Source: Apoderus coryli
Lineage: Eukaryota > Arthropoda > Insecta > Coleoptera > Attelabidae
Direction of reading: 5' to 3'
Length of the DNA stretch: 64,000 bases
Assembly: GCA_911728435.2 (NCBI GenBank)
Contig: OU452205.1
Location: forward strand, 20,082,080-20,146,079
The translations under genes were made by a program, and so were the position numbers. This document shows, piece by piece, positions 1 to 11,300 of the stretch. The notes under the pieces were generated by a model, which saw nothing but the letters and a program-made list of their open reading frames with translations, made no database searches and was not told where the DNA came from. Position 1 is the first letter of the stretch. The number at the start of each line of letters is the position of its first letter.

Positions 1-87
1 TACAATCATATAAAATAATTATTTGTTGACATGCCGCAACGACTTAACTAACCATTATTTGTAGGAAAAACTTATTTTTTTTTTGCC

Positions 88-165
88 ACCCTCAATGACT
101 TTTTTCATAGATAAAACTACCACAAACCGACTGGGAAATCCCAAAGGGATTTCTTGTATGTATAA
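88..165. repeat. Direct repeat copy 1 (partner at 1661-1735)
   Basis: About 75 bp recur with few changes at 1661-1735 in the same orientation. Both contain an 8-bp hairpin, gaaatccc/gggatttc, separated by aaa. The 1.57 kb spacing could mean two copies of one short element or the two ends of one element; coding content between them is absent. Confidence 0.7.
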
Positions 166-1660
166 TAATGTATAGATGATTTTTGAGTGGCGTAGGTAGG
201 TATATAAAAAACTCGAGGGCTACTATAAAGAATTTTGACGATCGTTATCATCATTCAAATAATATATTTGTCGACGATAAAACATTGTTTAAGCGGGGGA
301 TTCTAATACAATCAATTTGAAGACATATTTTTGCGCATGGAAATCTCCACTAACTCATAAATCGAGTTCAAACATGGAAAAATTTTTCAAATTTACAAAC
401 ATGTTTTTGTGGATGGAAATCTCCACTAATACGTGTCTGGTAGCAAAAATTTGAATAGGGTTTTAAAGGTCAAGGATGGTATTAGGTAATGAGGTATTTT
501 GAGGCCAAAACAATAAATAATTAATTCATAAATTGACTTCAAACATCAGCCACTTTTTCCTCATTTTGTGATATGATTCTAATATTTAATAATGATAATA
601 TTCCTTTATTACCTAAGTAATTTGAATGTGAGACCATCATAATCTATGGGCAAAGCAATACATATCTATTACTATGAGAACGTTCAGAAAGGGAGCTGGA
701 GAATAATAAACCATTGGACCTGATCGAAACCATCCCATCTCTAACCCTCTCTAATGACAAAACACCAAAAATAAATAATTTTGAGAGGAATTTGAGCGAT
801 TCTAAGACGAAGACTTCATATAAACAAAGAAGTTAGTTGAATAGTAGCATAACTGAAAAACAAACAATCCAAGTTTGGTAGATTGAAAAGATTTTTAATA
901 ATCGAGCAAGATTACACACTGGTGAATTTGGTTTGATTCATCTTTTTTCTAGGCTACATATTTCCGAAAATAAGTATTAACTATCTCAACAGCTTCCAAA
1001 AAAAAAGTTGGCTATCCTGTAGAATGGTTAAAATAGTCTAATGGAAAAAAACTTTTTTCGCGTAGGTAGGTATAGCATAGGATATCTAGTTATAAACATA
1101 AAATAATAACTAGAATTACAGGGTGTCCCAAATTTTTTGCCTTAGTCTTAAGAGCACGTTTTTTTAGCAATTCTTTAGAGTGAAACGTACAAATATTAAG
1201 AACTTTTAAATTTCCAGAATAACCGCCTACAATTTAGATAAAGGGTTACTCAAAAATGTTTATATTTATTTTCAAGATTTTCAGGCAAGGTAGAACGTAA
1301 TAGACAGAAAAACTTTTTAATTTTTTAGTTTTTTAGAATGTTTTCATGAAATTATTGCACAGGATGGCTCAAAAATGTTTCATAAGAATTTTTTTATATA
1401 TTTTTTCACAGTATTTTTAGTTAGAATGGGGTCATACATTTTTATACAGGGTGTATGTGTATTGTTTCCATTTATTTGATCAGGTTTTTAAACCATATTT
1501 TCAGCGACAGGTTACTTTTTTTTATTAATTTATTTAACATTGGAGTTTTCTTAGTTTGTTAGAGCGGTGTCATAAAATTTATTTATATACAGGGTGTCTC
1601 AAATGTAATTCTGTTTATGTGATTAGGTTTTCAACCCATATTTTCAGTTCTTTTTTATAA

Positions 1661-1735
1661 CCCTCGATGACTTTTGTAATAGATAAGACTACCACAAAAC
1701 GACTGGGAAATCCCAAAGGGATTTCTTGTATATAT
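1661..1735. repeat. Direct repeat copy 2 (partner at 88-165)
   Basis: Second copy of the hairpin-containing repeat. The core cgactgggaaatcccaaagg is identical in both copies; flanking bases differ at a few positions. Confidence 0.7.
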
Positions 1736-2086
1736 ATAAAACAGATAATACACAATACAATAATAAAAAGGTTCAGTATAAAAACAATCAATTAAAAATA
1801 AAAACAATAAAATAAGTAAAATAGTAAAATTAAATAATTTATTAATCAAATACTAGTTATTGTTCTACGCAAGGAAGTTATACATATGAATATATTACAT
1901 TAGAACTGTAAAAGTTCGACTTACCTTAGTGGAAATTAAAAACTAAATATAGAACTCCAGGATTACATAATGGTTAACAATAAGTTTTTTCTTATTTTTT
2001 TTCACGTTTAAATTACACCCCTACAGCTACGTCCGTTCCAGCGGACTTTATTTGGTGAAGGTAGAAAATTTGAAACTAATCACTAT

Positions 2087-3236
2087 TTATTTGTGATGTT
2101 TTTTTATATGCTCTGCAATCCGGTGATTATTTAGAGTTTTATAAGAACATGTTGGGCAATTAAATATTTTATTTGTCACAGTACTCATAAGATTTTTGTC
2201 ATTAGAGTGTGTAGAAACTATATGAGAATCAAGACCTGATTTTCGACTAAACGGGTATTTACATTTTGTACATTTAAATGCGTTAATATCTCCGTGTATA
2301 ATTAAATGTTTTTCAAAACTACTCATGTTATAAGTAGTGTATTTGCAATATTTACATTTATTTCTTCTCAAAGTTGTTTTCACTTTCTTGTGATTCTGTA
2401 AGTTATGAGTTTCTAATAATTGACCGGATGCACACGTATAGGAACAATGCTGACATTTAATTATTGTATGTGTAACTGTTGCCATAAGATTTTTATTATC
2501 AGAGTGTATTTGGACTATGTGGAGATCAAGGTTACGTTTTACCGAAAAACGCTTATTACAATCTGAACAAGCAAAACCCCTTTCACAGTTAAACCTCTCC
2601 ACATCGTCCTTGTGAAGCGACAAATGTTTTTTCCACACTCCACTATTTATACATTTAAACGAACACATTTCACACGTTTTTATTTTATATGTAATTGTAG
2701 CGAATAGTTTCTCGTTGTCAGCATGTTTCCTCAGGATATGCGAATCAATATCGCATTTCCAGTTATAATTTTTATTGCACTCTTTACAAGTAAATAATGG
2801 TCTGCTATTACTGTGAATCGCGACGTGAGCACGTAATTGATATTTATAGCGCGCACTGAAATTACAGTGATAACACATAAACCTTTCTGGAAATTGCTTT
2901 GCATCTTTATGTTTCGTAAACAAATGCGATTTAAGAAGGCCGGAACGCACCGTCTGGTACTTGCATTTTGGACACTGACGAATTCTAGTTGTTATCATTT
3001 TAGTTATATTCGGTATGTCTTTATGTTGACTTAACAAATGCGAATCCAATAGGCGTTTATCACAAAAGCTCTTGCTGCAGAACTGGCACGAATATTTTCG
3101 ACGATTTTTATCATGCAACTTTTTATGATTGCTTAAAGTATATTTATTATTTGAACTGTAGGTACACTGATCACAATCAAACGATTCTGCATCAGTTATG
3201 TTATTCTGCGATTGTTTTATGCTTCTCTTCATTACC
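2087..3236 (-). CDS. C2H2 zinc-finger protein, 3' terminal exon
   Basis: This exon encodes about 383 residues with 11 C2H2 fingers (C-x2-C ... H-x3-5-H) running from near its start to its last residues, so the gene product is a nuclear, probably DNA-binding protein. Fingers 2, 5, 7 and 10 share an LDSH/LDLH helix and a similar linker to the next finger (N.L(F/M)..(T/V)T...I..C), showing that multi-finger blocks were duplicated. The exon starts after a strong acceptor (tttccttttacag, ending 3237); the first base, 3236, completes a codon, so the ATG at 3232 is probably internal. The phase matches the donor at 30117-30112 of the acidic exon on the same strand. Specific target genes cannot be inferred. 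Confidence 0.85.
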
Positions 3237-3274
3237 CTGTAAAAGGAAACACAAAATTATATCAGGAATTATAC

Positions 3275-4795
3275 TACTGTCGCTAAACATGTTTCAGCCT
3301 TAGCCGAGGCCATCCTCAGTACATTCCACCAAAATGGGAAAGCACCAGGACCAGATGGAATACAAATAGAGGTTTTAAAAACGTTGCAAGGAAGATAGGA
3401 CTCTTACACTTCTATTAAGCTTGCTCAACTGCATATACAAGACCGGAGTAATCCCTAAAGACTGGCTCAAGTCAACCTTCGTTGCTATACCAAAGAAGGC
3501 TAATTGTAAATACTGTAAAGATTACAGAACAATCAGTTTAATGAGCTATGTATTAAAGTTGTTCCTGAAAATCGTTCATTCCAGCATATACAGTAAGTGT
3601 GAGGAAAACATTGGCAGGTCTCAGTTTGGTTTTAAAAGCGGTTTCGGTACAAGGGAGGCGCTGTTTAGCGTCCAGGTTCTCTTACAACGATGCCGGGACG
3701 TAAACGTAGATGTATATGCCTGTTTCGTAGACTACGAGAAGGCATTCGACACTGTTCAACACGATAAATTAATATCTATACTGAACGATATAGGTCTGGA
3801 CGTTCGGATAATAGCCAACTTGTACTGGAATCAGACAGCTGACGTTAGATTTAACGGCCAGACATCTGAAGAAGTGCCCATTATGAGAGGAGTTAGACAA
3901 GGCTGTGTGCTCTCCCCCCTTCTGTTTAACTTATATGCAGAAAAAATTTTCAGAGAAGCCGTCGAAGACAGAACAGAGGGTATAATTGCTAATGGAGTGG
4001 TCATCAACAATCTAAGATATGCGGACGACACGGTCCTACTAGCAACAGGTAAAGATGATCTACAGACACTGTTATCAGCGGTAACAGACCGCAGTCAACA
4101 AATGGGTATACGATTAAATATAAAGAAGACCAAATGGATGGTTGTCAGCAAAAACAAAAATATAGCTGCCAACTTAACAGATATTAGCATAAATGGAGAA
4201 ATAGTGGAAAGAGTACAAAAATACAAATACCTGGGCTGCTGGGTGAATGAAGAATAAGAAATCAAAAGCAGAATAGAGCAAGCGAGAACATCAATTAAGA
4301 ACATGCAGAAAGTGTTAACCAACAGAGCTCTAAGAATTCCCCTAAGAATACGCATATTGCATTGCTGTCTTCAGCATATTGTTCTATGGGATGGAAGCAT
4401 GGACCCTCACTGAGGCAATGTGTAGGAGGATTGAGGCTTTCGAAATGTGGGCTTACCGAAGAATGCTGAAGATATCATGGATGGACAGAGTGACGAATGA
4501 AGCGGTTCTACAGCGTATGAATAAAGAAAGAGAGGTGCTTAATACCATATAAAGAAAAAAGCTGGAGTACTTTGCCCACGTAATGAGAAATCCGAAATAT
4601 GAATTGCTTCATATAGTCATTCAAGGAAAAATAGAGGGAAAGCGTGGTCCTGGTCGCAGAAGAACATCGTGGCTCAGGAATCTTCGCCAGTGGTATGGAG
4701 TAAGCACTACGACACTGTTTAGGTCTGCTGTGGACAAAGTGAAGATCATGCGACCGATCGCCAATGTTCTGGGAGAACACGGCACTTGAAGAAGA
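3275..4795 (+). pseudogene. RTE-like non-LTR retrotransposon, 5'-truncated and frameshifted
   Basis: Reverse-transcriptase motifs are visible in order: NGKAPGPDG (about 3335), a fingers/palm block at 3421-4257 containing DYEKAFDTV, RQGCVLSPLLFN and the catalytic YADD (about 4018), then the thumb. A frameshift near 3390 and a stop at 4255-4257 break the frame; coding continues in other frames with the typical C-terminal block ending GKRGPGRRRTSWL near 4680. A gaagaagaa tail follows at about 4785. No endonuclease domain is present, so it is a dead 5'-truncated insert. The C-terminal block is like that of RTE-clade or related elements common in insects; the exact clade is my inference. Confidence 0.85.
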
Positions 4796-5159
4796 AGAAT
4801 AGACTCAGTTGCAGCTCTATTAATGAAAAAAAGTTGACATTTTGGTCTGGTTAGGTCTGCAGTCAGTGGCGGCTTTAGAATTCGAATTTGGCGGAGCGCA
4901 ACCCAACCCAACCCAAAGGTCCAATCTTACAACTATATTGAATATTTATGCTCGTATAAAAATTGTCAATTATCACATATGAGGATCAGACTTTATAAAA
5001 TATTAAAAGGATTTCATGTCCGTAAATATAATAAATCTATGTATCATTTGAAGTATTTGTTGGATAAAGGCTCAAAGTTGATGCTGGTAAAATCAATGAT
5101 TTACCCACACCTTGACTATTGTTCGCACTCTGTCTCGCCTGTTCCATGCTCCGAGATTT

Positions 5160-5535
5160 GTCTAACCGTAGGCATATTCAAATGTGGATTCTGAGACGGA
5201 TGCTAAGAATATCGTGGACGGAACACGTCCGAAACGATGATGTGCTCAGGATGAACTCTTCGAACACATTAAGAAGCGGAAGATCTCTTACCTGGGATAC
5301 ATTATACGGGGAGAGCGATACGAATTCCAACGCCTGATACTACAGGGAAAGATCGAAGGTGGAAGACGATGCATTGGAAGGAGGAAATTGTCCTGGCTTA
5401 GAAACATACGCCAGTGGACGGGAATAAGCGACTTCAAGTCGCTCCAAGAAGCCGCCATAAATAGAATCATATGATAAGAAAAACGGAGGACGCTTTACGC
5501 AGGAATCTGCATGGCACCAAAAGAAGAAGAAGAAG
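5160..5535 (+). pseudogene. 3' end of a second, related non-LTR retrotransposon
   Basis: Broken frames encode WILRRMLRISWTEHV, YLGYIIRGERYEFQ and GRRKLSWLRNIRQW, the same C-terminal block as in the element just upstream, followed by an (AAG)n tail at about 5519-5535. Frame changes occur near 5270, and no complete reading frame remains. It is a separate short insert and not a continuation of the first, since the same protein region is repeated. Confidence 0.75.
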
Positions 5536-5777
5536 GCATATTCTGAAGCAGATGCGAGATGCGCATGATCGGTGAATAGGTAGTTTAGGTTCGTGTCGTC
5601 TAGCAAGTGTTATTTCTATGTGAAAACGAAATAACCCGAAACCGTCGAATTTATGCATTTGGGTTTTTTGCACAATAAAACATTTATTATTATTAGATAC
5701 TTAAGTTTTCTGCGTCATCATCTCTGGCGTTAATAGCAATAGTAACAACATTGGCTGTCGTGGGCCAGATTTGGCCG
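5536..5777. other. No gene seen
   Basis: Short AT-rich spacer between a retrotransposon tail and the Polinton target site. It contains a tta repeat near 5690 and nothing that can be assigned. Confidence 0.5.
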
Positions 5778-5783
5778 GCGGTG
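5778..5783. repeat. Polinton target-site duplication, left (gcggtg)
   Basis: The 6 bp gcggtg immediately precede the left inverted repeat and recur directly after the right one at 27097-27102. Six-base duplications are characteristic of Polinton/Maverick integration. Confidence 0.95.
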
Positions 5784-6250
5784 AGTAGAAGAGCTAAGCC
5801 GGTTCCCCCTCAGGAAATGACGTCATCCTGGTGTGACGTCACAAGCACAGCTGGCGATAAGGAGTAGGTGTCAGGTGGCGGGTGTTGGGAGTCAGGAGGG
5901 GGGAGTCAGGAGGGGGGCGCCTGAAGTAAGGAGGAGGCGCCTGAAGTAAGGAGGAGGCGCCTGAAGTAAGGAGGAGGAGGAGCTTGAAGTAAGGAGGAGG
6001 TGTCTGAAGTTAGAAGGTTAAAAAAAAGTAGTGATGTGTTGGGTTTGAACCTGTGTTTCATGTGGTATGATTGGGTAGGTTCATGCGCCTATGTTATGCT
6101 GCTATTGAGGCTTGCCGATAATAAATGAAAAATGTAGGTAAATAAATGGTTATCTGTGTGGTGACACGAAAACAACATATAGGTAATTAAGTGATAATGT
6201 GTGTTTGCGGTAGATGGCACGAGCCATGTTTGTACAGGGTGTCCACAAAT
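5784..6250 (+). repeat. Polinton left terminal inverted repeat (467 bp)
   Basis: Matches the reverse complement of 26673-27096 from the terminus to the motif gtccacaaat, with one substitution that I could see (t/c in ggaggtgtctg). The left copy is 43 bp longer because a 20-bp unit, cgcctgaagtaaggaggagg (5918-5990 region), is present in extra copies, plus one extra agg. A palindromic gacgtca motif occurs twice in the outer 60 bp. Confidence 0.95.
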
Positions 6251-6351
6251 CAGCCATTTTTAGGCTAGCAGATTTAAAATACCTATCTAATATATTTATA
6301 GTAGGTATTTAGTCAAAACTGGCTTGAACTATATGTGTACATTATTTATTG

Positions 6352-6477
6352 ATATATATGTACACATAAAAAATACACAATTTGAAAAATTTTAATTGTT
6401 ATTTATTTCAAACAAATATAATATCTACATAAAATATTTTACAAAGGTAATAATGAATGTATCCAGTTACTCAAATC
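6352..6477 (-). repeat. Inverted copy of the 3' end of the 161-aa gene
   Basis: About 126 bp are the reverse complement of 19299-19426, spanning the last 13 codons, stop and 3' flank of the 161-aa gene; the only visible difference is a two-base length change in an A/T run. It lies just inside the left inverted repeat. The copy has no coding role; it is part of a mosaic of self-derived fragments (see also 6720-6774). Confidence 0.9.
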
Positions 6478-6719
6478 AACAAGGGAAGGTCTCAAAAAAC
6501 GAATTTCTTATGGGAAATAACAAAGTGGTGAGGGTAAAGAAACATCTAGCAGCAGTAGGATGTCATACCAATATACAGGGTGGTACTAAACATACTTTTA
6601 TGGGAAAATAAAAGTGGTGGGGGGTAAATAAACAGGACGCTATACATGGTGGGTCTAAACATGCGGGTTCTGACGACATAATATATAAGGTATTAAGTTG
6701 GAGATACAGGATGTCTACA

Positions 6720-6774
6720 ATCATATCGAATACTTTTTGTTTACTAATAATACATTCCATATTTAATTGTTACT
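6720..6774 (-). repeat. Inverted copy of the polymerase gene start
   Basis: Fifty-five bp match the reverse complement of 7711-7765 (leader and first 14 codons of the polymerase-coding region) with two mismatches, then similarity stops abruptly on both sides. Because copy and original face each other about 1 kb apart, transcripts of this end could form a hairpin. Confidence 0.9.
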
Positions 6775-6908
6775 TGTTATCGAAAATATTATTATAGTAA
6801 AGACAAAAACAACTTTTTCAAAATATGTTTTTGTGGTTAGCTTATTGTGTGTGTGTTGAATAAATTTCTGGAATATTATTATTATTTAGTTTATCATCGT
6901 GTTACATA

Positions 6909-7123
6909 CAGTGTGTGCCCTACGATGACCACTCATTAGAATATTTCAGAGACTACTTTAAATTGAATTCTAAAAAAATTTCAATATTTATATTGTAACA
7001 CATAACAAATCATGTCCTACAATACAAATATTCTATCAAGATAATGCGACAGTTCATATCCTACAATTCAATTTAAAGTAGTTTCTGAAATATTCTAATG
7101 TGTGATCACCGCAGGACACACTG
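6909..7123. mobile_element. Mariner-type MITE inside the Polinton
   Basis: 215 bp bounded by inverted repeats of roughly 57 bp (cagtgtgtgccctacgatga at the left) with TA on both sides (6907-6908, 7124-7125). The repeats resemble the arms of the foldback element at 36384-38118, so they are one family. No coding content. Confidence 0.85.
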
Positions 7124-7316
7124 TATATTATTCGAATATGGTGAGCGTGAGAAATTCCAGAGGTAAAAATTGTATAAATACAGGAGTTTGCTTGATTAAT
7201 TTATTATAGATACACATCAATCGACCTGAGTAAGTATTTTATTTATTAATTATTTCTTTATTTATTTTTATTTTTTTTTTATTGAGAATTTATGATTCTA
7301 AAAATATTTTAGAATC

Positions 7317-7619
7317 ATGGATCTTAAAACAATTAATGCTACTGCTTTGGCAGAATTACCAGATACAAGCAAATTAAGCGATCTTGAAATAAACCGACTG
7401 TATCAAATAAAAAAGGCAGCATTAAGGAACACAAAATTTGGAGACACTGTTCTGCTTGAGTTAGAAGATGAGATTTACGTATTTTTACCCAAACGCATGA
7501 CTCCACTCTTGTCCAACAAAATAAAAGAATTCGAAAAGAAGAAGTATAAACTCGTGTACAAGGGAGAAAAAGACGTGGGTATGCCCAATACAGCGGCAAT
7601 ATTCGAAATAATTCAATAA
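7317..7619 (+). CDS. Small Polinton protein of unknown function (100 aa)
   Basis: An intact 100-residue acidic/basic mixed protein, first in the rightward polymerase unit. The core reads FGDTVLLELEDEIYVFLPKR, a beta-rich block ending in a basic patch, followed by a lysine-rich segment (KKKYKLVYKGEKD). I recall similar small proteins near the polymerase end of insect Mavericks, but I know no assigned function; a nucleic-acid-binding role is only a guess. It starts at the first ATG after an AT-rich leader, 105 bp before the polymerase unit. Confidence 0.75.
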   Translation: MDLKTINATALAELPDTSKLSDLEINRLYQIKKAALRNTKFGDTVLLELEDEIYVFLPKRMTPLLSNKIKEFEKKKYKLVYKGEKDVGMPNTAAIFEIIQ

Positions 7620-7724
7620 AAGGTAAATTAAACATCGTAAAAGTTTATATTTAAAATGTTAATTTAGAACGGTTTTATTTTAGTATACCACTACAATCAA
7701 CATCTACATTAGTAACTATTAAAT

Positions 7725-8342
7725 ATGGAATGTATTATTAGTAAACAAAAAGTGTTCGATATGATGCTACCAAAATTATTAAATGCAGATGATCAAATAA
7801 AATTGAAATGGATAAATCATGCCAAATTTTTTATTAGATATTCTTCTAAAAAATTACATCAAATACGTCAAACAGAATTTAATTTGAGTCTTGGAAATCA
7901 GTTGCAAAATAGTATAGAACATTTTAAACGCTTCATTTTATTATTATCAAATAAAAGAGGGTCAGGTTTGAAAGAAAATAGAAGTGATAGAGTTAGATGG
8001 GAAGAAGTGCAATGTGCATTTAACAGTCGTATTAGAAATGGAGTGGTTATTAATTTGAAGCATAAAGATATATTAAAATTTTTGCAAGATGCATTTTTTC
8101 CCATTAAAAGTAGACTTAATAAGGTTTTAAAAGAACACGAAATGTTAAAGGTTAATACAACATTCTGCGGTGAATACATAAAACAAACCAGAACTGAAGA
8201 AGTATTAGATTTTAAATATTTTCACACAAAAAACTCTCTTATTAACAATAGCACAGATCTTCAAACGTGGTTTAGGGAAAATTGTATAGATAAAATTTTA
8301 AATAAAAGTGAGGAATTTCAAGAAAAACTGAGCGGATGGTGA
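7725..8342 (+). CDS. N-terminal part of Polinton DNA polymerase B (cut off by TGA)
   Basis: This 205-residue frame ends at a TGA (8340-8342) and continues, in the same frame and without gap, into the polymerase frame that follows. The sequence is lysine-rich and largely helical, ending EEFQEKLSGW. From what I remember of insect Mavericks, this block is the N-terminal extension of the polymerase protein, so the TGA is probably a nonsense mutation and not a gene boundary. The N-terminal region of protein-primed polymerases in this family may include a terminal-protein-like part; nothing in the sequence proves it. The alternative is two separate proteins or read-through. Confidence 0.8.
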   Translation: MECIISKQKVFDMMLPKLLNADDQIKLKWINHAKFFIRYSSKKLHQIRQTEFNLSLGNQLQNSIEHFKRFILLLSNKRGSGLKENRSDRVRWEEVQCAFNSRIRNGVVINLKHKDILKFLQDAFFPIKSRLNKVLKEHEMLKVNTTFCGEYIKQTRTEEVLDFKYFHTKNSLINNSTDLQTWFRENCIDKILNKSEEFQEKLSGW

Positions 8343-11300
8343 TTGCATAAAATCATATTTTTAGAAGTAAATATGAACAAATTTACAATAAGAACTAATG
8401 CTTCTTCATTTATTAAACTACCTAAAATTATTGCAAATAAAAGTGCTTGTATTAACGTTAAAAATACAGATTCTGCTTGTTTTGCATGGTCAGTCATTTC
8501 AGCCTTACATCCAGTAGCCAAAAATTCTGATCGAGTTTCTTCATATCCTCATTATTCCACGATTTTAGATTTCACTAACATTGAATTTCCTGTTAAAATT
8601 AAAGACATTCCGAGGTTTGAAAAATTAAATACCATCTCTATTAATGTGTATGGTTTAGAAATGTCGGCACATGGTTTTTTTAATACAATACCTATTCATT
8701 TAACAAAAGCTAAATTGGAGAAACATGTAAATTTATTAATAGTACAAAATAAATATTTTCCCAAATCAAAAAATCATGAAGGTGATGAATGTAATGATGA
8801 AGATAATGAACCTATTAATTATCATTATGTTTGGATTAAGAATTTATCGCGGCTTATATCCTCTCAACTAAATAAGAATAAGCATAAAAAGTTTATTTGC
8901 GACCGATGTCTTTGTTATTTTCAGGATAAGAATAAATTTGAAATACACTCAATTGATTGTGAAAAATTAAACCATTGTAAGATTTCTTTTCCAAAAGATT
9001 CTATACTTGAATTTAAAAATCATGTTTTTAAACAAGAAGTACCGTTTATCATTTACAGTGACATTGAATCAATTTTAACACCATATAACGATACAAAATT
9101 GCAGACAAGCACGCGACGTTATCAAAAGCATAACGCATATAGTATTGGTTTTTATTTAAAATGTGCATATGACGATACATTATCACATTACAAGTCATAT
9201 ACAGGTGTAGATTGTGTGCAATGGTTTGTAAATGAATTAGAATTATTGTCGGAATTTATTTTTTCAAAAATCAAAAATATTATACCAATGATTGAAAATG
9301 TTTCGACTCTAAATATTAAAGAATGTCATATTTGTGAGGAAAATTTCAAAGAAAAAGATATTGTTGTTCGTGATCATGATCATTTTACGGGGGTGTTTCG
9401 CGGATATGCTCATCAGGTTTGCAATTTAAATTTTAAAAAGCAATTCATGATACCTATAGTCTATCATAATGGTAGTAGATATGACTTAAAATTTATAATT
9501 GAAAAACTAGCTGAAAAGAGTCGAAAGCTCACAGTATTACCAGTGAACAAGGAGAGATACATTTCTTTCACACAATACAATAAAAATAATGATATTAAAT
9601 TTAGATTTATAGATTCATTTAGATTTTTAGCAGCATCTCTCGATGAACTTGCCTCAACTCTAAGTGTAAACGAACTTTCAAATTTAAAGAAAGAATTTTC
9701 ACATTTGTCACATGACGAATTTTTGCTATTAACAAAGAAAGGTGTTTTTCCTTACGATTATATGGATTCTATGGATAGGCTTAAAGAAACATCATTACCA
9801 CCAATCAATCAATTCTATAACAAATTAAATGATTGTAATATAAGTGAAGATAAATATAGACATGCGCAGACTGTTTGGAAAGTATTTAATATTCAGAATT
9901 TAGAACAATACTCAAACATATATTTAAAGACAGATATTTTACTTTCAGCCGATATATTTGAAAATTTTCGACTATTAGGGCTTAAGACATATGGTTTAGA
10001 TCAGGCATGGTACGTTACTCTTCCAAGCTACACATGGAGTTGCATGCTTAAACATACGCGGTGTAGTCTTGAGTTACTGCAAGATGTTGACATTCTGCTA
10101 TTTATAGAGCGTGGAATTAAAGGTGGAATAAGCCAGACTTGTAATAGGTATTCCAAAGCGAATAACAAATACATGTCTAATTATAACCCATTATTACCAT
10201 CAAAGTATATAATGTATTTTGATGTTAATAACTTGTATGGATGGGCGATGAGTCAATTTCTTCCCTATGTTGGTTTTAAATGGGTAGACACAAATATTGA
10301 TGTAACCGATATTGCTGACGATTCACCAATAGGATATATGTTAGAGGTTGATTTAGAATATCCAGAACATTTACATGATCTACATAAAGACTTTCCATTG
10401 TGTTCTGAACATTTAGTACCACCACAATCGAAACTACCTAAACTTTTAACAACGTTATATGACAAGACCCGGTATATTATTCATTACAGAAATTTAAAAC
10501 AAGCAATAGAAAATGGTTTGATACTGAAAAAGGTGCATCGCGTTCTCGAATTCAAACAGTCTGCGTGGCTTAAAGTCTATATGGATTTAAATACACAATT
10601 ACGAATGAAAGCAACAACTCCTTTTGCTAAAGGGTTGTTTAAAATGATGAACAACTCAGTATTTGGGAAATTTATCCAAAATATTCGCAAGCAACGAAAC
10701 GTTCATTTGCTTACAAAATGGGAGGGTCGATATGGAGCAGCTAACTATATTGCTGCACCTAATTTTCATAGTCGAACCATATTCAACGAAAATTTAATTG
10801 CGGTTGAAATGTTGAAAACCGAATTGCTTTTCAATAAACCACTCTATATTGGTATGGCAATCTTGGAAATTTCAAAGACATGTGTATACGACTTTCACTA
10901 TAATTATATGTTAAAAAAATTCAATTTATCTGACTGTAAACTATTGTACACAGACACTGATAGTCTAATTTATGAATTGTTCTGTGATGATGTATATGAA
11001 TATGTAATTAAACAAGATATTCATAAATTTGATACTAGTGACTATCCTTTAAATAACGTTTATAATATTCCTCATGCAAATAACAAAGTAGTAGGTCTAA
11101 TGAAAGATGAAAATAATGGAGAAATTATGTCTGACTTTGTAGGTTTAAGATCAAAAATGTACTCCTTTTTGATAGCAGATGGGTTGGGTGGTTTAAAGTG
11201 TACAAAAAAATCAAAAGGAGTGAAGAAAAATGTTGTAAAAAATAAAATAACATTTGAGGACTATTTAGCTTGCTTAAATGATAAAAAAGAAAAATGTGAA

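Larger units (their letters stand above)
1..2086. other. Intergenic/TE-derived DNA, no gene seen
   Basis: No convincing coding region on either strand. The stretch is AT-rich and holds several short motifs of the form acagggtgt (near 1120, 1446 and 1590), which elsewhere in this window mark the ends of mariner-type inverted-repeat elements. A sentence-like repeat (a run of tttt followed by aaccatattttcag) occurs near 1480-1505 and 1625-1650. This is most likely a pile of old transposon fragments downstream of the zinc-finger exon. Confidence 0.6.

Noticed and set aside
6396..6611. 71-codon frame inside the left Polinton end
   Set aside because: Falls mostly on the inverted copy of another gene's 3' end and on short repeats; no independent support.
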